Source of the DNA: Ehretia macrophylla | Lineage: Eukaryota; Streptophyta; Magnoliopsida; Boraginales; Ehretiaceae | DNA length: 64,000 nucleotides | Direction: 5' to 3' | Assembly (NCBI GenBank): GCA_037974665.1 | Contig: CM075765.1 | Span: 10,771,501-10,835,500 of the forward strand | Shown here: piece by piece, positions 12,573 through 24,201 of the stretch | Layout: each line of letters begins with the position of its first letter | Position numbering within the stretch: the first letter of the stretch is position 1 | Program-made: the position numbers and the translations under genes | Notes under the pieces: generated by a model | What the model saw: only the letters and a program-made list of their open reading frames with translations | What the model was told of the DNA's origin: nothing | Databases searched by the model: none

Positions 12573-14733
12573 TGTCACGCCCCAAACCCGGTCCTAGAGG
12601 AACCAAGCTCAAGACGCGACGATACACGGACATTATAACGGCTATAATATGGACATCCAATAAGAAACAGAAAATCTCAATCACATTTAAACAAAGTCTA
12701 CATCAAAGTAGACAAGATATTCAACATATATATCCTCAACCAACATACATAAAACCCAACGTAATCATAAATCCAACCATGGCCATCTCTATATACAATC
12801 AAAACGAACTAGACTTCAAAATAGATAAGTTATCAAGTATTCCTAACATCAACTTAAAACCTAACTTCATTACAACAACTACTAAAAGCTATTAAAACAT
12901 TGTTCCATAGTCAAGTACATCATCTACTCTTGGAATACATGATCAACCTCACTAGTTTCTTTCTCATACATATAGTCCACATCATGAACTCTTGTAACAT
13001 GCATTAAAGAGGTGTGAGCTAAACAAGCTCAGTGAGGGAGTGATAAAATGAAGTTTGAAAGCTTTAACCCGAAAACCTTTTGAACACATTAGAAGCAACA
13101 TATCACATAAGCAACCATATACTCACATACGCTTAATAACCTTGAAACATTTACGCTAAACAATACATCAAGAAGTTACCGCTTTAGATATTCGTTGAAG
13201 CAGACACCTTATAACTCCGCCACGAACTCAACACTTCTCTCACCTATGTGTGTACTCATGATGTACACTATCATACGACCAATCTTACCATGGCCTTCAC
13301 CGGCCATACGAGGGATAAGATTAGTACATGGTAGTCATGCAATTACCAAGAAGCCTTATGCCGCCCAACACGACATGACGCTACCATGACGAATTAAGGT
13401 TGCAACCCGACACTTCACATCACATTCCATAACACGCTCATTAATCAATAACACATTCATGCATTCGTATCATATAGAGAGATCAACAAAGTAGATCACC
13501 TAATCTTACGCAAACACATTGATATTAGTTAGAGCAACATATCAATAACCAACAACAATTGTACACATATAGCATTGAAATGAACATATAGCCAACTCAT
13601 ATCATGCATATAGGAAACCACACGAACACCCGATTGAAACCATGCAACCGGGGCATCAAAAACATTTTCTGGCGGTCTTGTACCTGGTCTTGTTGAACAA
13701 GATCGATAACACGACCGCGGTTGTGTACCCGGTCTTGATGAACAAGACCGATAACACTTTCGTCAAAAAATACCACATTCTAGCAGTCGTGTATTCATCA
13801 AGACCGGTTACATTTCCGTCAGTGATTATCACCTACTAGCGGTTGTATATCTGGTCTTGATGAACAAGATCGGTAATACTTCTGGCCGGAACATTACCCT
13901 ACAATACAACTACACCTTGAAACCTAAGCTAGAAACATGATTTTGGACTCTTGTTTTCCATGCTAGCACATACAAATACTTGTAAAAGACCATATCTAGC
14001 TATCAACACAAGATATAACTTCATAGAAACATTCCCTAAACATTTACATAGCAACAAACACATATTACTCCATATATACCACAAACTAGTTTTAGAATAG
14101 CTATTCTTGCATTACATGTAACTTTCAAGCACAAAAAAAAACAAGTTTATAAGAATATTCAACTTGATCTTCACATAGAGTATAAGAAATCCCTCACCTT
14201 AGATGTTTATGGAAGCTAGCAGATGCAAGGAACAATAAAGCTAGAAAGAAAGTTTGCCAAAACCAACTCTAGGTGCTCCAAAATGCTAGATTTGTTCTCA
14301 AAATGCCAAGGTCTCAAAATAGCAAAATATCTCCTTTTTCTCTCTATTTGGTTGCCTCTCTCTTCTCTCCCTCTTGGAATTGCTAAATTTTGCTAATTTA
14401 AGGTCAAATTTGTTTAAATACTAGGTCAAAGATGAGTCAAAATACCCTACAAGCTAAAATGACTAAATTGCCCTTGCTAACTTGTTTTATTTGCATTTAT
14501 ACCAAGCTAAAAGATATTTAATAGTGTAGAGACCATATTACCCCTTAATTCATGCATAAACTACAAGTTAACTTTCCTAGGCAAAATAGATGAAATGCAA
14601 TTCAAATTGAAGTTAAATGCAAATCCAAATGCACAAGTGGATTCTAAGGACAAATAGATAACTATGTGCACATATTATTACAAATATCAATTAAAGTAGA
14701 TAAATGCACATTATGACATTCTCGGGTCTCATA
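12573..14733 (-). repeat. 3' LTR of the Tekay-type element
   Basis: 2161 bp, matching 19767-21937 along its whole length. Holds the CTCAC...CTGAG hairpin (read on +) at 13013-13031 and the array of CCGGTCTTG/CAAGACCGG palindromes at about 13670-13890. Confidence 0.93.
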
Positions 14734-17700
14734 TCCTCCCCCCTTAAGACAATTTCGATTCCGAAATTCTTACATTCTTGACTGAACAACCCTGGATATT
14801 GCCGCTCAATCTGATCTCATCTTTTCCAAGTAGTCTCCTCAATCCTATGATGAAGCCACAAGGCCTTAACCATCGGAATCACTTTCGAACGCAGCTCCTG
14901 AACTGACTTATCCAGAATACGAATAGGCCTCTCTTCATAAGTCATATCCCCACTAAGCTGGAATAACTTTGCCTAAAAAATATGTGAATGATCTAGATTA
15001 TACTTCCGTAGCATAGACACATGAAAGACATCATGTACCTTGGATAAACTCGGCGGTAAAGCCAACCGATAAGCCAACTTGTCAACTCTGCCAATGATCT
15101 AAAATGACCCCACGTACGTCGGACTCAGCTTCCCACCTTTACCATGCCGAACAATACCCTTGCGAGGATAGATCTTCAAGAAAACCTGATCACCGGCCTC
15201 AAATTCCAAATCCCGCCTCCTCCTATCAGCATAACTCTTCTGTTTACTCTAAGTTGTAAGCATCCTCTAACAAATAAGACGAACATTTTCAATGGTATTC
15301 ACAAGCTCTGGCATTAAGGCTGGATCAACAACCTTCATCTCCCTAACGTCATCCCAATACAACGGAGGCTGACACTTACGACCATACAATGCCTCGTACA
15401 GAGCCATCCCAATAGTCGATTGATAACTATTATTATAAGCAAACTCCGCCAATGGCAAGTGTTTCTCCCAACTCTTCCTGAAGTCCATAACACAAGCCTC
15501 AACATATCTTCGAGAATTTGAATCGTCATCTCTGACTGCCCATCTAACTGAGGATGATAAGTTGTGTTGAAGTTCAAATTGGTACCCAAAGCTGCCTGTA
15601 GACGCTGCCAGAATCTAGAAGTGTAACAAGGATCCTTATTTGATACAATGTTCATTGAAACCCTATAAAATCTCACGATGTTAGCAACATACAAATTTGC
15701 CAACTTATCAAGACCATCCTGCTTATTCATTACAATAAAGTGAGTAGTCTTGGTTAACCGATCAACTACAACCTACACTACATCACAACTCCTTGGTGAT
15801 CTCGGCATGTTTGTAATAAAGTCCATAGTCACATGTTCTCATTTCCACTGGAGAATCATCAATGGCTGCAGCAAACCTGCCAGTCATTGATGCTCTGCTT
15901 TGACCCTTTGGCAAGTCAAACACCGAGATACAAACTCTGCTACATCCCTTCTCATGTTGTTCCACCAATAATGTTGTTTCAAGGCTCGTTACATCTTGTT
16001 CCCGCCCGGATGGATAGTGTATTTAGAGTTATGAGCTTCATCCAAAACCTCCCTTCTTAAATTCGAATCATCCGGAACACAAGCTCGGCCACAAAACTGC
16101 AACACACCATTCTCGTGTAATCTAAAATCAGACTTACCCTTAGAGATCTTCTGAAGCCGCTGATTTAACTATTGAGCTTCTCTGATCCGTGACAACAACA
16201 ACGGCTGAATTTGCAAGTTTGCAAACAAAATACTCACTTGAGTCAACTCCGGCTTCCACATACTAGCCTCATCTAATAACTCTCATTCCTTGGCCGTCAT
16301 ACAAGCAATACTAGCCTTCTGGCTAAGGCAGTCTGCTACCACATTCGCCTTTCTTGACACATAATTGATTGAGCAATTATAATCATCAAGTAGCTTCATC
16401 CACCGTCTTTGCCTCATGTTCAATTCCTTTTGAGAAAACAAGTATTTTAAACTCTTGTAGTCCGTAAAGATTTCGAACCTGCTTCCCCAAAGATAATGGC
16501 GCCACTTTTTCAAAGCAAACACAATAGCCATTAACTCTAGATAATGAGTTGGATAATTGCCTTCGTATTGCTTTAACTTCCGAGAAACATAAGTAATAAC
16601 CCGACCATTCTGCATCAGAACACAACCCAAACCTTCTCTAGAAGCGTCATTGTAGATAACAAAGTTCTGACTCCCTTCTAACAATGCAAGAACTGGGGCT
16701 AAAGTCAAACTCATCTTCAATCCCTGAAAACTGTCCTCATAATTTTCATTCCAATCGAAACTAGTACTCTTCTGGGTTAGTTTCGTGAGAGGTCCTGCAA
16801 CCTTTGAAAAGTCTTTCACGAACCTGCAGTAATAACCCACAAAACCGAGAAAGCTATGAACCTCAGTCACATTTTTCGGCCTCTTCCAGGATGAAACAGC
16901 CTCAACCTTCACAGGATCCACCATGATACCCTACTGAGAAATAATATGACCTAGAAAAGACACTTGTTTAAGCCAAAACTCATACTTACTGAATTTGGCA
17001 TACAATTGATGTTCTTAAAGCTTCTGCATAACCAGATGAAGATGGTGTTCGTGCTCGGCCTTAGACTTTGAATACACCAAGATATCATCGATGAATATCA
17101 CCACAAATTGATTCAAGTACAGTTGAAACACCCGATGCATAAGATCCATGAAAGCTGCAGGTGCGTTAGTTAAACCAAAAGGCATAACCACAAACTCATA
17201 ATGGCCATATCGTGTTCGGCAGCAGACTTTGGCATATCATCCTTACTAATGCGAAGTTGATAGTAACCTTGCCTCAAATCAAACTTGGAACAGATCTTTG
17301 CTCCCTGCAACTGATCAAACAGTTTATTAATAAGTGGAAATGGATACTTATTGTTGACAGTCACTTAGTTCAAACCCTGGTAATCAATGCAAAGCTGCAA
17401 AGTGCCATTTTTTTTATATAAAAAACACAAGTGCTCCCCATGGCGACGTACTCAGCTGAATGAACCATTTCTTCAACAACTCTTGTAACCGAACCTTCAA
17501 CTCCAGGAGCTTAGTAGGAGTCATCTGATACGGTGCTTTCGATACTGGTTGAGTTCCCAGTAGCACATCGATCACAAACTCCATATCTCTCTCTGGTGGT
17601 ACACTTGGTAATTCATCGGGAAAGACACCAGGATACTCTCGAATAATTTGAACCTCCTCTCACTTCAACTTATCAGAAGGTTTGTTAATTAGATAAGTAG

Positions 17701-19766
17701 AAAATCCATCACAACCCTTCCTCACAAGTTTGATAGCTTTTATTGAAGAAATAATTCCTTGAAAAGTCACGGCTCCCCGCTACCTTTACCACTGGACAAC
17801 CCAGTTTCTGGGACTTAACAACTTTGGTCTGAAAATTCACTTGAGCTTTATACTTAGCTAACCAATCCATTCCCAAAACAACATCGTAGCCTTGCATTGG
17901 TAACAAGACTAGATCAGATGGAAACTCCTGATCCCTAATCCGAGTTTTACAGTCTTTATAAACTGACTCGGTAATAAACTTACTACCCAAAGGTGTGAAA
18001 ACTTCTAAATGATATAGAAGTTTCTCAACTAGCAGTTTAACACATTATACACAAGGAATAATAATAAAAGAACGGGTAACACCGAAATCAATCAACACTT
18101 TAACCAACTGATCAAGGATTAAGAAGGTACCTTCTACTACGACAGCTGCCTCAAGTATCTCATCCTCGTCCAATGCGTATACCCGAGCCTGGGCATGCTA
18201 ATTTCTACTATGGCCTCGACCTGCAAACTGACTCTGCACATTTCTAAACTTTGGGCAATCCTTAGCCCTATACTGATCACTTCCGCATCCTGTGCATTTA
18301 TCAGACTTCCTCCAACAAGCACTCTCAATATGCCCCTCACTGTTGCAGTAGAAACACATTTGAGTTGAACCAGAAGTACCTCCACCAGAAGACCCATGAG
18401 CTGAAAACACATTCGAACTACTCTGTTGAGGTCTAGTAACAGCTGGCCTGATTTGACTTAGACTCGGCCCCTGTGACTGAAATGACCACTGTTGGCTCCG
18501 TGACTGGACTGGCCTCTATTGGCCCTGAGTCTGAAACGACTTCAACTAGCCCTGCAGCTGAAACGACCGTTTAAACTGTTGACTTAACTCAGGCACACAC
18601 TATTTCTTCCTCTTCTCTACTTTAGCAGCTACTTCGAAGGCTTTATTGAATTGAGTAAACTCAAGTAGAGTCAAGAAGTCTTGAATCTCAGGCATCAACC
18701 CCTGAATAAATCTCCTAATCCATCTTTCTGCAGAGTATACCATTTTCAGCGCATACTGAGACAACTTATTGAACCTTGCCTCATACTAAGCTACCGACCG
18801 ATCACCCTATCTTAAGCTCAGAAACTTCTCCTCCTTCCTCTACCATATAAGTGCAGAAATATAATTGGCCTTAAAGGCCATCACAAAGTTCTCCCATAAA
18901 TAAGAAGTGTATTGGTGTTCCCATAGAGCCCTTATAATCCTCTACCACTGTTTGGCATCATTGTCAAATATGAACGCTGCAAACAATATCTTTTTCTCGT
19001 CAGTATAATCCGAAGCATCGAATATACTTTGAACCTGATCTAGCCAGTATTCTGCCGCCTCATCATTCGATTGCCCAGCAAATCTTGGTGCCCCAAAATG
19101 AAGAAACCACTATAAAGTACCCATACTACCTCTAGCATAGCCACATTGCTCTCCGTTACCACCATGATCTCCAAAACCTCCAACACCACCGTTAGCATAG
19201 CCACTGTGATCCCTAATACCACTATGACCTCCACTATTTCCAGCATCATCCCTAACATAGGCACCATAGTCCCCATTACTACCGTGACCTCCACTACTCC
19301 CAATACCGCCACAATTGTTGTTGTGGCATTGACGGTCGTTATACTGATTTCCCAGTCAGTTTCTTGCCTCTTTAACACAGCTACGACCATGTTCAAAATT
19401 TGAGCTAACTACCCCAATCCTTGATCCCCTGTCAAAACTGGTGGAATTGGCTCGACTTCTCTAGGGGGCTCACGGCGAGGTCTACCTCTCGGTGCCATCT
19501 TATAACATAAAAGATTATGAACAGTTATAATACATGTAAATAGTTTATATCATAAGAAAGTTAGTATCAATTAGTATAAACTGACATGTCATTAACACTC
19601 ATTTCATTTCATTCCATTAACACATATCTTGAACACATTCTTATGCACATAAACATATAAACACGTAATAATCATGTCATGACACTTCACCTTGGATCAC
19701 ATAACACACAGATCGAAGGTTCTATCCCGGCTTACGCTTAGACAAGCTAAGCTTTGATACCACAAA

Positions 19767-21937
19767 TGTCACGCCCCAAACCTGGTCCTAAGAGAACCAA
19801 GCTCAAGACACGACGACACATGGATATTATAACGGCTATATTATGGACATCCAATAAGAAACAAAAAACCCCAATCACATTTAAACAAAGTCTACATCAA
19901 AGTAGACAAGATATTCAACATATATATCCTCAACCAACATACATAAAACCCAACGTGATCATAAATCCAACCATGACCATCTCTATATACATTCAAAATG
20001 AGCTACACTTCAAAATAGATAAGTTATTCAGTATTCCCAACATCAACTTAAAACATAACTTCATTACAACAACTACTAAAAGCTATTAAAACATTGTTTC
20101 ATAGTCAAGTACATCATCTACTAATAGAATACATGATCAACTTCGCTAGTTCTTTCTTCACACACATAGTCCACATCATGAACTCCTGTAACATGCATTA
20201 AATAGGTGTGAGCTAAACAGGCTCAGTGAGGGAGAGGGATAAAAAGAAGTTTGAAAGCTTTAACCCGAAAACCTTTTGAACACATTAAAAACATCATATC
20301 ACATAAGCAACCACATACTCACATACGCTTAACAACCTTGACACATTCAAGCTAAACAACACATCAAGAAGTTACCGCTTTAGACATTTGTTGAAGCCGA
20401 CACCTTATAACTCCGCCACGAACTCAACACTTCTCCCATCCGCGTGTGTACTCATGACGTACACTATCCTACGACCAATCTCACTATAGCCTTCACTGAC
20501 CATACGAGAGATAGGACTAGTACATGATAGTCATGCAATTACTGGCAAGCCTTATGCCGCCCAGCACGACACGACGTTACCATGACGAACTAAGGTTGCA
20601 ACCCGACACTTCACATCGCATTCCATAACACGCTCATTAATCAATAACACATTCATGCATTCGTATCATATAGAGAGATCAACAAAGTAGATCGCCTAAT
20701 TTTACACAAACACATTAACATTAATTAAAGCAACATATCAATAACCAATAACAATTGTGCACATATAGCATTGAAATGAACATATAAACAACTTATATCA
20801 TGTGTATAGGAAACTACATGAACACCCGATCGAAACCACGCAACCGAGGCATCAAAAACCCTTTCTAGTGGCCTTGTACCCGGTTTTATTCAACAAGACC
20901 GGTAACACGACCGCGGTTGTGTACCCGGTCTTGATGAACAAGACCGGTAATACTTCCATAATAAAGTACCACATTTTGATGGTCATGTATCTGGTCTTGA
21001 TGAACAAGACCGGTAACACTTCCGTCAATGAACATCACCTACTAACGGTCGTGTATCCGGTCTTGATGAATAAGACCGGTAACACTTCCGCCCGGAACAT
21101 TACCCTACAATACAACTACACCTTGACTCCTAAGCTAGAAACATGTTTTTGGGCTCTTGTTTTCCATGCTATCACATACAAACACTTGTAAAAGACCATA
21201 TCTAGCTATCAACACAAGATATAACTCCATAGAAACATTCCTTAAATATTTACATAGCAGCAAACACATATTACTCCATATATACCACAAACAAGCTTTA
21301 GAATAGCTATTCTTGCATTACGTGTAACTTTTAAGCACAAAAAAACAAGTTTATAAGCATATTCAACATGATCTTCACATAGAGTACAAGAAATCTCTCA
21401 CCTTAGATGGTTATGGAATCTAGAAGATGCAAGGAACAATAAAGCTAGAAAGAAACTTTGCCAAAACCAACTCTAGGTGCTCCAAAATGCTAGATTTGTT
21501 CTCAAAATGCCAAGGTCTCAAAATAGCAAAATATATTATCTTCTCTCTTTATTTGGCCGTCTCTCTCTTCTTTCCCTGTTGGAATTGCTAAATTTTGCTA
21601 ATTTAAGGTCAAATGTGTTTAAATACGAGGTCAAATATGAGTCAAAATATCCTACAAGCTAAAATGAGTAAGTTGCCTTTGCTAACTTGTTTTATTGCTT
21701 TTATACCAAGCTAAAAGATATTTAATTGTGTAGAGACCATATTACCCCTCAATTCATGCATAAACTACAAGTTAACCTTCCTAGGCAAAATAGATGAAAT
21801 GCAATTCAAATTGAAGTTGAATGCAAATCCAAATGCACAAGTAGATTCCAATGAAAAATAGATAATTAGGTGCATGTATTATTACAGATAGCAATTAAAG
21901 TAGATAAATGCACATTATGTCATGCTCGGGTCTCACA
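19767..21937 (-). repeat. 5' LTR of the Tekay-type element
   Basis: 2171 bp, starting TGTCACGCCCC and ending TCTCACA on the + strand. The hairpin copy is at 20208-20226, and four palindrome copies spaced about 60 bp lie at about 20875-21090. The primer site is immediately outside its inner edge. Confidence 0.93.
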
Positions 21938-21942
21938 ATTGT

Positions 21943-22466
21943 TATAGTCTTTGGAGAAAGTGAAAAAAAAAATTCTCACTTGAAGCTGATGAAGTAGTAT
22001 CGAGAAAACAAGTTGTAAGTAATATATAATACCTTATTATATAAGCTTACAGTTTTAAGTCATTATGTACTTTTACTAAATAAATGTTTAAATCTAGAGT
22101 GAAAAATTGCCTATTGATGAAATCAACAAAAAGTTATGGAGTAAGACATTTATAATCCAACAAAGATCATTTACCTTTGAAAGCTATGGGGAAACATATC
22201 CAAAATACAACATTACTTGATTGTATGATTATCAACAAGTGTCTCATAAAAGAGTTGATCATGTAGAATCTTTAAGTGCAAAAGTCCTAAGAGCTTTGGA
22301 ATTTGTTGACAGCTTTGATAAATTAACTTTACATGATAAAGAAACTAAAGAACAAGAAAAAGAAGAATCTTCTAAGGACTTTGTCTCCTTATCTAAACAT
22401 GCTGGAGACACTAAATTTAACAAAGATGGTGATCCAGAAAAGCCAAAAAGGCAAAAGCTTCAATAG
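21943..22466 (+). pseudogene. RPA-like OB-fold gene of the Helitron, 3' part
   Basis: Continues the gene interrupted at 12572: VIVFGES-like coding follows the target duplication directly. A segment around 22101-22240 (PIDEINKKLWSKTFIIQQRSFTF) follows, then a Lys/Glu-rich tail ending at the stop at 22464-22466 (terminal KPKRQKLQ, a possible nuclear signal). The arrangement fits OB-fold DBD-C proteins of the RPA1 type. Intron borders are uncertain, and one stop interrupts the reading near 22218. Confidence 0.6.
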
Positions 22467-22806
22467 TAAATAAACTTCTATTTGTCTTATCTTCCTTAAT
22501 CTTTTTGTAAATCCAGTCAATTATAAATTTAATTTAATAGTTACTCTATATTATGAAGTTCACAATATCATGTTGTAGATTTTTTTTTTTTTTGTCATAT
22601 TCATATTATGGATTTAAAATTATATTTTTACCCTTTATTCTAATTCATCAAAACAAGTTGGTTTTTAGTATATAAAATCTGAAAATATGTTTTTTGCAAT
22701 TTCTATAAAACTGTAATCATAATTAAAAAGTTTGCAATTAACATGGTATATATCTTTGTATAATAATTTTATTTATGATATTTTTTTTAAATTTTCATTG
22801 GGCTTA

Positions 22807-22837
22807 GTCCGTGCATATACACGGACAAGCTCAACTA

Positions 22838-22838
<1 letters not shown>
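22807..22838 (+). other. Helitron 3' terminus (hairpin plus CTAG)
   Basis: A perfect 7-bp stem GTCCGTG (22807-22813) and CACGGAC (22820-22826) encloses a 6-base loop. Eight bases later CTAG (22835-22838) ends the element and a T follows. Plant Helitrons end in a short hairpin followed by CTRR and insert between A and T, so this fixes the right edge. Confidence 0.85.
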
Positions 22839-22872
<34 letters not shown>

Positions 22873-23759
22873 CTTATATATACTTGATAAAGTTAATGAA
22901 CATGTATGTACTTGAAGTTGCTGAATATTTTTTGAATGTACATTCAAGACATTACAAGTTAGTAATTAGGGCTACATATTATAGTCTCTTGATGTTGCTA
23001 CTTGTCTTGATCGGGACAAGAGAGCTTTTATAAAAAAAGCTCAAATTAGGTGGTCATGATTCAACCATGAATTATATGAAATATACTAAATACAAGCCTT
23101 TAGAACAAGGCCGTGGCACATATTATAGTCAATCTAGGACAAATAGGACATATGTCAACTAGAGGGTTTTTTTTTGGAACAAACAACTAGAGGGATAAAA
23201 TAGAGTACTTTACAAAGTTGAGGACCTATTTCAGATAATGCTAACAATTTGGGAATTGGAAATTAAAAGAAACAAAATTAAGAAAAAAAGTAAAATAGAA
23301 AGAAAGCCAAACCACCCAAAGAAATCGAGATGACGGTGGGATGATAAAACCAACAGGTATATATCCGATAACAAATCTGATGACAAAATTGATGGAATAT
23401 TTGTTAGAGCTGTGTTTTTATAAGAGGTAATCGATGGATAATTCAATTAATTTTGATATTTATATATTAAAAAAATAAAAATCAAAAATTCGATTATTAA
23501 TTTATTAATATATATATATATAATATGCATGTATACACACATGATGCGTAGATATTATATTTTCAAAGTTAATAAAAATATACATGTATACATACTTGTA
23601 ACTTAGTTTGCATTTTCTCATCTTATTGTGTATGAATTTTAATTTATTTTTTTAATATTTAAATTGAACTTTTTTAATATTCTTTTAGGTTTGTTGGATA
23701 TTCTTTATGATTTTAGTTATAAGTTATGTTAAACAGTTATAATTATTTTATTTTTTAAC
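22839..23759. other. AT-rich spacer
   Basis: No gene seen. It contains (TA)n tracts at about 22838-22872 and 23505-23522 and long T-rich stretches. It separates the Helitron from the acetyltransferase promoter. Confidence 0.6.
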
Positions 23760-24048
23760 AAAGAACCGACCAATCACCTTTCTTACAAAGGAAAAAAACT
23801 TAAACCGGCTCAAAAGCCGATACCAAAGTGCAAAACCCGGTTCACTAAAACCTTGCTGGCTTGCTGCAAAGTACACAAAACAGTTCACTTCCCCCTAAAA
23901 CCCTCATAACAACAAAAACAACGACTCTACCGCAACTATCTTCTTTATAATAGCAGCTCTTCCTCTGCTCACAGCCACCATTATTGTGCAGAACTAAAAC
24001 CCCCAATTTAAAACCCTAACCCTAATTAGCTGTAAAAATCATAAGAAA
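23760..24048 (+). promoter_or_regulatory. Promoter and 5' UTR of the acetyltransferase gene, with telo-box
   Basis: The telo-box AAACCCTAA (24011-24019, extended as AAAACCCTAACCCTAA at 24010-24025) lies about 30 bases before the ATG. Telo-boxes are typical of plant ribosome-biogenesis and translation genes, fitting a nucleolar rRNA-modifying enzyme. A weak TATA-like TATAATA lies near 23946. The transcription start is not determined. Confidence 0.6.
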
Positions 24049-24156
24049 ATGAGGAAGAAAGTAGACGAACGCATAAGAACGCTGATTGAGAACGGCGTTA
24101 AAACTCGGCACCGTTCAATGTTCATCATCGTCGGCGACAAGTCTCGTGACCAGGCA

Positions 24157-24201
<45 letters not shown>

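Larger units (their letters stand above)
12573..21937 (-). mobile_element. Full-length Ty3/gypsy chromovirus, Tekay/Del type
   Basis: A 9.4-kb element in - orientation, with 3' LTR 12573-14733 and 5' LTR 19767-21937. Flanks ACTGT (12568-12572) and ATTGT (21938-21942) are a 5-bp target duplication with one difference. The primer site (tRNA-iMet type) is at 19751-19762 and the polypurine tract at 14734-14747. Parts in reading order: gag from 19498 with a CCHC knuckle near 18310-18360, protease near 18060-18110, reverse transcriptase about 17600-17000, RNase H about 16924-16283, integrase about 16100-15300, and a chromodomain-like C-terminus about 15250-14800. Gag-pro-RT-RH-IN order and the chromodomain place it among chromoviruses. 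Structurally complete but coding-dead, with many breaks. The LTRs differ by very roughly 5-8% by eye, suggesting an age of a few million years. Confidence 0.9.
9730..22838 (+). mobile_element. Decayed Helitron, split by a MITE and by a Ty3/gypsy element
   Basis: Helitrons are rolling-circle DNA transposons. This one shows Rep-type coding (about 9730-12240), an RPA-like OB-fold gene (12290-12572, resuming at 21943-22466) and a canonical 3' terminus (hairpin plus CTAG followed by T) at 22807-22838. The Pif1-type helicase region, normally after Rep, is absent: the Rep homology stops and RPA homology starts within about 60 bases, so an internal deletion is likely. The 5' terminus (A|TC) must lie upstream of about 9700 but could not be placed. 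Two later insertions sit inside it: 10896-11276 and 12573-21937. Confidence 0.75.

Noticed and set aside
12344-12895. A 183-codon + strand open stretch crossing 12573
   Set aside because: It joins Helitron sequence to the LTR in a frame that matches neither; its LTR half recurs at 19754-20089 because the LTR is repeated.
19040-19403. Open stretches on both strands with simple Val/Thr-rich repeats
   Set aside because: Shadows of the low-complexity tail of gag in the Tekay-type element, in the wrong frames.
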